NCBI GenBank assembly: GCA_934755305.1
Contig: CAKVLD010000008.1
Coordinates: 1-64,000, forward strand
Direction of reading: 5' to 3'
From: an uncultured Clostridium sp.
GTDB taxonomy: Bacteria; Bacillota; Clostridia; Clostridiales; Clostridiaceae
DNA length: 64,000 nucleotides
Shown one piece after another: positions 28,287 to 34,797 of this stretch (position 1 is the stretch's first letter; every line of letters starts with the position of its first letter). The position numbers and the translations under genes were made by a program. A model generated the notes under the pieces. That model saw only the letters and a program-made list of their open reading frames with translations, was not told the DNA's origin and did not search any database.

Positions 28287-29243
28287 ATGAATATTTTTTT
28301 TAATGAATTATTATTATCAACTTTATCAAACTTAGGATTGTCCTTTAAAAAAACTAATTACAAATTTAGAGATTTTGGAAATACCTATGTATTAGACAAA
28401 AATTTAGGTACTGGTTATATATGGGTGTACCTTGTAAAAAACTTATATTCCATTACTGTTTTAGATTTAGCAGTTAATAATACACTAACTAAAAATTCTA
28501 CAATTAATTTTAATAAAAATAATAATATTTCCATTCCTACATTAAGTTATAATTTTATTTCTTCTGAATTAGAAAATATGTGTTCATATGAAAGTCATCA
28601 AAAGTTTTATGAAGAAAATATAAAAAAAGATTTACCTCTTAGAAGTATTCAAATTTCTATTTCACCAACCTTTTTTAAAAAGCACTTTCAAAACTCAGGT
28701 ATAAATACCTTCAGTGAATTATTCAATGTAAATTTATCTGCAAAAGATAACATTAATGTTTCTGAAATTATAATGATTTTAAACCAAATTTACCTAGCAT
28801 ATCCCTTAAATCTGATATCAGAAAAATTTTACGAAAACAAGATTATAGAAATGATTTTGCTATTTATTCAATGGAAACAAAGTGATTCTTTGTTTATTAA
28901 ACCTAATGGAATTAAAAATTATGATTTAGAAAACTCAAGGGAAATCTCAAATTTTTTAAAATTGAATTATTCAAAATCCATAACATTAGAATCTTTAACT
29001 AAAAAGTATTACATGAGTCCAAATAAATTAACGTCTTTATTTAAACAATACTATGGCTTAACTATAATTGAATATTTGCAACTGTTACGCATTACTAAAG
29101 CTAAAGAACTTCTTATAACTACTCCTCTTAGAATAGGTGAAATTGCTAATCTTGTTGGATATAAGCAGCATAGCAGTTTTTCTGAAATATTCAAACAAAT
29201 TACTGGTTTTACACCTAATGAATATAAAAAATCAATTCATTAA
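28287..29243 (+). CDS. AraC-family transcriptional regulator (second of the locus)
   Basis: A 318-aa protein divergent from the biosynthetic unit. The C-terminal 100 residues form an AraC double helix-turn-helix (about 215-315), with the IGEIANLVGYKQHSSFSEIF recognition segment and a GFTPNEYKKS tail. The N-terminal part is not clearly similar to the AraC protein at 4641-5594, so the two may sense different signals. The ribosome site AAGGAGG precedes the ATG. The location beside the ligase promoter suggests it controls biosynthesis. A TTTGACTAAA direct repeat at 28119 and 28258 in the intergenic region is a possible but weak target. Confidence 0.85.
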   Translation: MNIFFNELLLSTLSNLGLSFKKTNYKFRDFGNTYVLDKNLGTGYIWVYLVKNLYSITVLDLAVNNTLTKNSTINFNKNNNISIPTLSYNFISSELENMCSYESHQKFYEENIKKDLPLRSIQISISPTFFKKHFQNSGINTFSELFNVNLSAKDNINVSEIIMILNQIYLAYPLNLISEKFYENKIIEMILLFIQWKQSDSLFIKPNGIKNYDLENSREISNFLKLNYSKSITLESLTKKYYMSPNKLTSLFKQYYGLTIIEYLQLLRITKAKELLITTPLRIGEIANLVGYKQHSSFSEIFKQITGFTPNEYKKSIH

Positions 29244-29496
29244 AAAGGTAGGCGTTTACTTTGGAGTATTTTGAAATGACTTTTTCAAGTTTATTCTTAA
29301 ATTATTTTCTATATATAAATACTGTTATGTATAATATAATTTCATATATTACTTATTTTATCTTTAAATATTCTTTTACTAACTTAAAAATATTCTCATC
29401 ACAAATCATGCTTTTTTTTGAGTAATTCACCTAAAATCTTATACATTTTTGTAAATTTATAGTATAATATATGTATATTCTATTTTTGGCATATAC
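29244..29496. other. Intergenic stretch without a visible gene
   Basis: About 250 AT-rich bases between the AraC gene and the ridA terminator. I see no open frame with a ribosome site, no RNA gene and no strong promoter. Confidence 0.6.
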
Positions 29497-29539
29497 AAAA
29501 CAAGGTGTAGGTCTTCTTTACTGACCTACACCTTGTTTT
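29497..29539. terminator. Bidirectional intrinsic terminator after ridA
   Basis: A perfect 17-bp stem (29497-29513 with 29523-29539) with a 9-nt loop; the outer arms are A4 and T4, so short T-runs exist on both strands. Confidence 0.85.
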
Positions 29540-29552
29540 GTTATAAAACTTC

Positions 29553-29933
29553 TTACTCTACTGCAGCAATAGCTTCAATTTCAATAACTGCATCCTTTGG
29601 AAGTCTAGCTACTTCTACGCAACTTCTAGCAGGAAGAGATCCTTCAAAATATTCAGCATAAACCTCATTAACTAAAGCAAAATCATCCATATTTTTTATG
29701 TAAACCACAGTTTTAACAACATTACTTAAACTGCTACCAGCCTCTTCTAAAATTGCCTTTACATTTTCTATAGATTGTTTTGTAGCTTCTCTTATTTCAG
29801 TAGCTAATACTCCTGTTTCTGGATTTATAGGTATTTGCCCAGAAGTAAATATTAAGTTACCTATTCTTTGACCTTGTGAATATGGGCCTATTGCCTCTGG
29901 TGCCTTATTAGTTTTTATTATTTCTGCTTTCAT
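29553..29933 (-). CDS. ridA: RidA family reactive-intermediate deaminase
   Basis: 126 aa, full length for the YjgF/YER057c/UK114 (RidA) family. Conserved stretches visible are AIGPYSQG near the start, FTSGQIP, and the active-site arginine in LPARSCVEVARLP. RidA hydrolyses reactive enamine/imine intermediates, such as 2-aminoacrylate made from serine or cysteine by PLP enzymes, and so protects PLP enzymes in the cytoplasm. The start ATG follows GGGGTGAT at six bases. It stands alone between two terminators, so it is a single-gene transcript; proximity to the metallophore locus is probably incidental. Confidence 0.95.
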   Translation of the reverse strand: MKAEIIKTNKAPEAIGPYSQGQRIGNLIFTSGQIPINPETGVLATEIREATKQSIENVKAILEEAGSSLSNVVKTVVYIKNMDDFALVNEVYAEYFEGSLPARSCVEVARLPKDAVIEIEAIAAVE

Positions 29934-30045
29934 TTAATATCACCCCAAAAATTTATTTTATTTAATTATAATACTACACTATAAAAAATGAAAATCTCTT
30001 TAACTTTTCTAAAAAATATATTTATCAAATACATAAAAAAATATA

Positions 30046-30072
30046 TACATCAAACGCATCAAATACATCAAA
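30046..30072. repeat. Three tandem 9-bp units
   Basis: TACATCAAA, CGCATCAAA, TACATCAAA lie head to tail, and a fourth CGCATCAAA occurs at 30081-30089. They sit downstream of pncB in the ridA-pncB gap. No function is evident. Confidence 0.6.
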
Positions 30073-30074
30073 AA

Positions 30075-30117
30075 AATATACGCATCAAAAAAACATATAT
30101 TTTTTAATGCGTATATT
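30075..30117 (-). terminator. Intrinsic terminator of pncB
   Basis: Arms AATATACGCAT (30075-30085) and ATGCGTATATT (30107-30117), extended inside by A6/T6. On the minus strand the stem is followed by a T-run. It starts 14 bp after the pncB stop. Confidence 0.85.
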
Positions 30118-30130
30118 CTTTCCTAAACTC

Positions 30131-31594
30131 CTACTTATCTCTTAATTTCTTAATAAGCTCACTTTTAGTATCCCAAAGCTTTTGAGATAAATCTACATAA
30201 TAAGTGTGAGGATTCTCAAATCTCTTAATTTCTTCCCAAGCATTATCAAGTTGCTCTTTTGCATATTCTCTTATTTCCTCTAAAGATGGACTTTCATAAA
30301 CAAGCTTACCATCTTCAAATATAGGAACTTGTAACTCCTCTACATAGAAGTTCTTTAAAGTTTTCTTTTTCCAAGTATAAACCGGATCAAATATTACATA
30401 TGGTTCATTTGTATCTATAACTTCATCTGCTAAAGTAATTACATCTGCTAAAGCCTTATTAGCATCCTTATCATAGAATCTATAAACCTTCTTATATCCC
30501 GGATTTGAAACTTTCTCTACATTTTCTGATAGCTTAATTCTTGGAACTACTCTTCCTTCTTCATTTTCCATAGCTACAAGCTTATATACTCCTCCAAATA
30601 CTGGTTCACTCTTTGAAGTTATAAGTCTTTCACCTACTCCAAAAGTATCAAGCTTAGCTCCTTGTAATAATAAAGATAATATTGTATATTCATCTAAAGA
30701 GTTAGAAGCTATTATCTTACAATCATCTAATCCTTCTGCATCAAGCATCTCTCTAGCCTTAATTGAAAGATAAGCCATATCTCCACTATCTAATCTTACA
30801 CCCTTAAGTCTCTTACCCATTGGTTCTAATACTTCTTTTGCTACTCTTATAGCATTTGGAATACCTGATTCTAATACAGAATAAGTATCTACTAACAATA
30901 TACAATTATCTGGATAAAATTCTGCATATTTCTTGAAAGCTTCATATTCATCTTCATAGAATTGAATCCATGAATGAGCCATAGTTCCTGATACAGGGAT
31001 ACCTAACTCTTCTCCAACTATAGTAGTAGCAGTACCATGAGCTCCTCCAATGTAAGCTGCTCTTGCTCCATTAATAGCCGCATCATATCCTTGTGCTCTT
31101 CTTGCTCCAAACTCTAAAACTGTTCTTCCATCTGCTGCTCTACATATTCTACTAGTTTTTGTAGCTATTAATGATTGATGATTAATTGTAAGAAGAATCA
31201 TAGTTTCTAAAAGTTGAGCTTCTATTACAGGTGCTTTAACTGTTATAACTGGCTCATTTGGAAACATTAAAGTTCCTTCTTTCATGGCATATATAGAACC
31301 TGTAAATTTAAAGTTTTCTAAATAACTTAAAAACTCTTCACTAAAGCAATCTAAACTTCTTAAATAATCTATATCTCCTTTATCAAATTTTAAACTTTCA
31401 ACATATTCTATTACCTGCTCAAGTCCTGCCATTATTGCATAACCACCTTTTTCAGGTACCTTTCTAAAAAACATATCAAAGTAAACTATTCTATCCTTTG
31501 CTCCATCTAAAAGATATCCATTACTCATAGTTAACTCATAAAAGTCCATTAACATACTCATATTTCTACTATTTCTTAAATCTATATTACTCAT
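30131..31594 (-). CDS. pncB: Nicotinate phosphoribosyltransferase
   Basis: 487 aa, the expected length for the Gram-positive PncB2-type enzyme. It converts nicotinate, PRPP and ATP to nicotinate mononucleotide in NAD salvage. Recognisable segments are the N-terminal MDFYELTMSNGYL and the FRKVPEKGGYAI stretch, the EFGARRAQG phosphate-binding region and GTMAHSWIQFY. The ATG at 31594 follows GGGTGGA. A perfect palindrome lies 115 bp upstream, the same as in front of the Nudix regulator gene, so it is probably repressed by NrtR when NAD or ADP-ribose signals sufficiency. It has its own terminator. Confidence 0.95.
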   Translation of the reverse strand: MSNIDLRNSRNMSMLMDFYELTMSNGYLLDGAKDRIVYFDMFFRKVPEKGGYAIMAGLEQVIEYVESLKFDKGDIDYLRSLDCFSEEFLSYLENFKFTGSIYAMKEGTLMFPNEPVITVKAPVIEAQLLETMILLTINHQSLIATKTSRICRAADGRTVLEFGARRAQGYDAAINGARAAYIGGAHGTATTIVGEELGIPVSGTMAHSWIQFYEDEYEAFKKYAEFYPDNCILLVDTYSVLESGIPNAIRVAKEVLEPMGKRLKGVRLDSGDMAYLSIKAREMLDAEGLDDCKIIASNSLDEYTILSLLLQGAKLDTFGVGERLITSKSEPVFGGVYKLVAMENEEGRVVPRIKLSENVEKVSNPGYKKVYRFYDKDANKALADVITLADEVIDTNEPYVIFDPVYTWKKKTLKNFYVEELQVPIFEDGKLVYESPSLEEIREYAKEQLDNAWEEIKRFENPHTYYVDLSQKLWDTKSELIKKLRDK

Positions 31595-31707
31595 ATATCC
31601 ACCCTAGCTTTTAAATACTTATTCATATTTAAAATCCTTTCTTATATATATTTTTTATAATTTCTTTTTATATAATTCATTTATTATTTATATAATTAAT
31701 TTATTAT

Positions 31708-31728
31708 TTATAATCAAAATGATTATAA
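31708..31728. promoter_or_regulatory. Likely NrtR operator upstream of pncB
   Basis: Perfect inverted arms TTATAATCA and TGATTATAA around AAA. The same 8-bp arms occur at 33308-33326 in front of the Nudix-type regulator gene. Two matching sites at two NAD-salvage transcripts make this a convincing operator pair. Confidence 0.7.
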
Positions 31729-31736
31729 GTACTCTT

Positions 31737-31762
31737 AAAAAAATACCCTAGAGTATTTTTTT
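31737..31762 (-). terminator. Terminator overlapping the pncA stop codon
   Basis: Arms of A7-TAC (31737-31746) and GTA-T7 (31753-31762) around a 6-nt loop that contains part of the pncA stop region. On the minus strand the stem ends in T7. Confidence 0.65.
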
Positions 31763-32383
31763 TACAACACTTATTCCATTACTTTTTAATTTATAGAAAG
31801 TAATTAAGTTCATAAGCTCTGCATTATGATTTCCTAGCTCATATGTTTCTGTTGCATTCATAGGAACTATTATTTCCTTATCCATATTCTTTTCATTAAA
31901 ATAAGTTTTTAATGTTATAACAAAAGTTTCTACACAAATATTACTGCATACTCCTGTTACTATAAAGTTTTCTATTTCACTATTCTCTTCAAGCCATAGT
32001 TTAAAGTCAGGTGCATGAAATCCATTTATACTATTCTTTCTAATAACTGAAGTATTACTATCTACCTTATCCTTTAATTCTTCTATAAGCTCTTCCTCTA
32101 CAGTGCCTTTTAAACAATGTGCAGGATAAGATTTAAATTCTACTGAGTCTTCTGTATGACTATCTATGAAAAATACTTTTTTACAATCCTTTAATTTCTC
32201 ATTTAATTTTAATATAGGTTCTATAGTCTTTTCTACTCTATCTGATGCTAATGGTCCTACATTGTAAAACCCTCTTACCATATCAACTACTACAAATGCT
32301 GTCTTTGATTTATCTAAAGATTCTAAATTGAAGCTTTCTAATGATTCTATTTCTTCTTTTATTCCTTTTAATGCTTCAAACAT
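31748..32383 (-). CDS. pncA: Nicotinamidase / cysteine hydrolase of the isochorismatase fold
   Basis: 211 aa. The catalytic triad of nicotinamidases is visible: Asp in VVVDMVRGF, Lys in VIRKNSING and Cys in GVCSNICVET. The metal-site pattern DSH followed by YPAHCLKGT is also as in PncA. It hydrolyses nicotinamide to nicotinate, the substrate of the pncB product. I start at the ATG at 32383, eight bases after AGAGGTG; the GTG at 32392 is part of that ribosome site. It follows the Nudix regulator gene by 12 bp in one operon. Some family members act on other amides, but the pathway context makes nicotinamide the best reading. Confidence 0.85.
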   Translation of the reverse strand: MFEALKGIKEEIESLESFNLESLDKSKTAFVVVDMVRGFYNVGPLASDRVEKTIEPILKLNEKLKDCKKVFFIDSHTEDSVEFKSYPAHCLKGTVEEELIEELKDKVDSNTSVIRKNSINGFHAPDFKLWLEENSEIENFIVTGVCSNICVETFVITLKTYFNEKNMDKEIIVPMNATETYELGNHNAELMNLITFYKLKSNGISVVKKIL

Positions 32384-32395
32384 AAAATTCACCTC

Positions 32396-33292
32396 TTAAA
32401 TATTATTAATTTCATCTACTATATAAGCTTTATTTAACTTGTATAATGAAGATGGTCTATACGCTCTATTACTTCTTACCATTTCTGTTTTTGTTACCAT
32501 TGGAGTAACCCATCTTCTAAAATTTTGTTTAGTAAGCTTTCTTCCAAGTAGTAATTCATATACTTGTTGAAGTTCTGTAAGAGTAAAACATTCTGGTAAT
32601 AAACTAAAGGCTATTGGTGTGTATTGAACTTTATTTCTCATTCTTTCTAAAGAATAATTAAGTATTTTTATATGGTCAAAGGCTATACCTCTTTCACCTT
32701 TTATTAAATTTATCTTATAATTAGACTTTTTGCTAAAACCTTCTACTATAATCTCTTCAATAACTTCATAAACTATTGAAATACCTTTTTCTTTATTTTC
32801 TAAAGTTATTTCATATTTTCTTATAAGTTCATCTTTTTCTATAAGATTTTTACTTATTTCAAACCAAGCTACATCTTCTGCATCATCTCCAGCTTTTGCA
32901 TTAAGATTATTCTTATTCACTAATGCCATATATGATGTTGATATAACTCTCATACGTGGATCTCTATTTACATCTCCCCATGTATATAGTTGTTCTAAGT
33001 AAACATTATCTATATTAGTTTCCTCTTTTAATTCTCTATAAACTGCTGATTCTATATTTTCATCAATATCTACAAAACCACCTGGTATTGCCCAGCATCC
33101 CATAAAAGGATGATTATTTCTTTTTATTAATAATACTTTTAGTTTTTTCTTCGGAACTTTTTTAAGATCCTCTTCCTCTTCATCGTCTAAAGTAAATAAA
33201 ACCATATCTACTGTAACTGAAGGTCTTTCATAATCCCCTGGTTTATAATTTTTTAAGAATTCTTCTTCTGTTAATCCATCCTTGTTTATCAT
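32396..33292 (-). CDS. nrtR: NrtR-type NAD regulator: Nudix domain plus winged helix
   Basis: 298 aa. Residues about 30-165 form a Nudix hydrolase domain with box GFVDIDENIESAVYRELKEE (glycine, glutamates and REL-EE positions present; the later Gly is Asn). The C-terminal third (RMRNKVQYTPIAFSLLP onward) is the winged-helix domain of NrtR regulators, which repress NAD-salvage genes and release DNA on binding ADP-ribose. I start at the ATG at 33292, eight bases after GGGGAG; a TTG at 33316 would sit in the operator. The palindrome at 33308-33326 just upstream suggests autoregulation. Whether it still hydrolyses a nucleotide cannot be told. Confidence 0.85.
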   Translation of the reverse strand: MINKDGLTEEEFLKNYKPGDYERPSVTVDMVLFTLDDEEEEDLKKVPKKKLKVLLIKRNNHPFMGCWAIPGGFVDIDENIESAVYRELKEETNIDNVYLEQLYTWGDVNRDPRMRVISTSYMALVNKNNLNAKAGDDAEDVAWFEISKNLIEKDELIRKYEITLENKEKGISIVYEVIEEIIVEGFSKKSNYKINLIKGERGIAFDHIKILNYSLERMRNKVQYTPIAFSLLPECFTLTELQQVYELLLGRKLTKQNFRRWVTPMVTKTEMVRSNRAYRPSSLYKLNKAYIVDEINNI

Positions 33293-33307
33293 CTTTTTAT
33301 CTCCCCT

Positions 33308-33326
33308 TATAATCAAATTGATTATA
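33308..33326. promoter_or_regulatory. Likely NrtR operator upstream of nrtR-pncA
   Basis: Perfect arms TATAATCA and TGATTATA around AAT, 16 bp ahead of the start codon. The arms are the same as those at 31708-31728. Confidence 0.7.
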
Positions 33327-33375
33327 TGTATCTTTACAATTATTATATGCCTATTTCGTCAAGAATTCAACCATT

Positions 33376-33993
33376 TTATAAATAAATTTCCATAATCCAT
33401 GTAAAATTAATTATATGATTAGATTTAACTTTTACATTTAAGTTATTAAGATAAGATTCTAACTTCTCTACATTAGAATAATATTTTCTATTGATAGCTT
33501 CCCAAAGCTCTAATCTATTTTCACTTTTAAATTTATTTTTATATTTTTCCCTTTCACCTTCATCTTTAAACATAAAATCAACAATAATTATTTTACCTTT
33601 TGATTTTAAATAATCCATCATATTTTTTATAGCTATCTTTTTTTCATTATCATTTAAACCATGAAAAGCAAAGGTTGTAACTACTATATCAGCATAATTT
33701 TTATCTATAGGTTCATCTAAAAAGCTTCCTAACCTTACATTCATATTCTTATATTTATTTTTTACATACTCTAACATTTCTTCATTTTTATCTATACCTA
33801 TAACATTAATCTTATCTGATATTGGTCCACATAAATTCCCTGTTCCACAACCTATATCAATAATTGTATACGGATTACTTTCTAAAATATATTTTCTAAC
33901 ATCATGTAAAATCTCTTCATACTTTTCAAAAAGACCTAATTCATCATCTTTTCTTTCCTTTACCATCTTGTTATACTTTATAGCTCTATTCAC
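33376..33993 (-). CDS. Class I SAM-dependent methyltransferase
   Basis: 205 aa with SAM-binding motif I IIDIGCGTGNL near residue 44, the acidic residue ending strand 2 in VIGIDKN, and motif IV ADIVVTTFAFHGL. The size and N-terminus recall YrrT-like methyltransferases. The substrate is unknown. The ribosome site GGAGGAG lies five bases before the ATG. The downstream gap to nrtR contains no terminator I can recognise, but nrtR has its own operator, so they are probably separate transcripts. It is preceded by the small gene at 34012 with an 18-bp gap and may be co-transcribed with it. Confidence 0.8.
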   Translation of the reverse strand: MNRAIKYNKMVKERKDDELGLFEKYEEILHDVRKYILESNPYTIIDIGCGTGNLCGPISDKINVIGIDKNEEMLEYVKNKYKNMNVRLGSFLDEPIDKNYADIVVTTFAFHGLNDNEKKIAIKNMMDYLKSKGKIIIVDFMFKDEGEREKYKNKFKSENRLELWEAINRKYYSNVEKLESYLNNLNVKVKSNHIINFTWIMEIYL

Positions 33994-34011
33994 TCTAACT
34001 CCTCCACTCTT

Positions 34012-34188
34012 CTATTCCGTATATTTTAGTATAACCTTATCTTTACTTTGCTCTAAAAATATACTTAATGTAGCTATATTACTTTTTTTATATTCACTAA
34101 TTGATTCCTTTAAATCTTCTAAATTATCATATGCACTTTGATATTTTTCTAAAAATTTTTCTTTTTTATATCTATAATAAGGACTCAT
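34012..34188 (-). CDS. Small protein of unknown function overlapping a nucleotidyltransferase gene
   Basis: 58 aa, starting at the ATG at 34188 with GGAGG eight bases upstream. It is highly charged (many Lys and Glu, with SYxY-type aromatic start MSPYYRYKK) and likely helical. It overlaps the nucleotidyltransferase gene by 17 bp, so the two are translationally coupled. I do not recognise the family. It is too short for a HEPN partner of MNT toxin-antitoxin pairs. A longer reading from 34224 would lie mostly inside the upstream gene and lacks a ribosome site. Confidence 0.65.
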   Translation of the reverse strand: MSPYYRYKKEKFLEKYQSAYDNLEDLKESISEYKKSNIATLSIFLEQSKDKVILKYTE

Positions 34189-34603
34189 CAACAATACCTC
34201 CAAAATAACTATATTGCTCGTCAATTCTTAAAATTCTTTCTAACTTTTCATTATTTCTAATTGCCTTTAAAACATAATGATTAAAATCATACCATCTTTC
34301 CTCATTTAAAATATATTGTTTATCAGAGTCTATTGCAATTCTAGCAAACTTATTTCCAAAATCATTAAATAATACAAAAGTCAGATGAATATTATCATAT
34401 TTATAAAACTTAATAGCAATTTCTCTTAATTTTTCTTCTATATTAAATGTATCTAAAAAAGTAACACTTGGTGAAGTAACAACTAACAAGTCAATATCAC
34501 TTCTTCCTTCTATCCAGTACTCTGTACCATAGCTTCCAAATTCACATATAGCAATAACTTCATTAATTTTTTTTATATTTTCAATAAACTTTTCCTTGTT
34601 CAT
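34172..34603 (-). CDS. Nucleotidyltransferase-fold protein (MNT-like)
   Basis: 143 aa with the polymerase-beta-type nucleotidyltransferase signature: GSYG near residue 24, then SDIDLLVV near 35, the two aspartates of the active site. A third acidic residue (the usual later Asp) could lie in DNIHLTFV. This compact architecture resembles MNT or aminoglycoside-adenylyltransferase-like domains. The start ATG has AAGGAG six bases upstream. It overlaps a small partner gene. Target unknown: it could modify a protein, RNA or small molecule. Confidence 0.75.
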   Translation of the reverse strand: MNKEKFIENIKKINEVIAICEFGSYGTEYWIEGRSDIDLLVVTSPSVTFLDTFNIEEKLREIAIKFYKYDNIHLTFVLFNDFGNKFARIAIDSDKQYILNEERWYDFNHYVLKAIRNNEKLERILRIDEQYSYFGGIVDESLL

Positions 34604-34797
34604 AAAAAACTCCTTAATTTCTATGTCTGTAAAAACATCTTAGCTATATTATAGACTACAAATTATTATTTTAATACTAATTCATTACTCAGTATAATAA
34701 TTTTTATTTAAAAAAATTTTAACCATGCATTTACATTTGAAACCTTACTTTCTTTTTTATATATGAAATTTAACAAAGCACAAAAGGGGTGATTATA

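Noticed and set aside
1..29243. Metallophore locus as part of an integrative element, as for equibactin in S. equi
   Set aside because: No integrase, relaxase, att repeat or transposase is seen in or beside the visible part; it cannot be excluded to the left of the window.
30046..30089. Short tandem repeats considered as a CRISPR remnant
   Set aside because: Units are 9 bp with no spacers; no CRISPR array or cas gene is present in the window.
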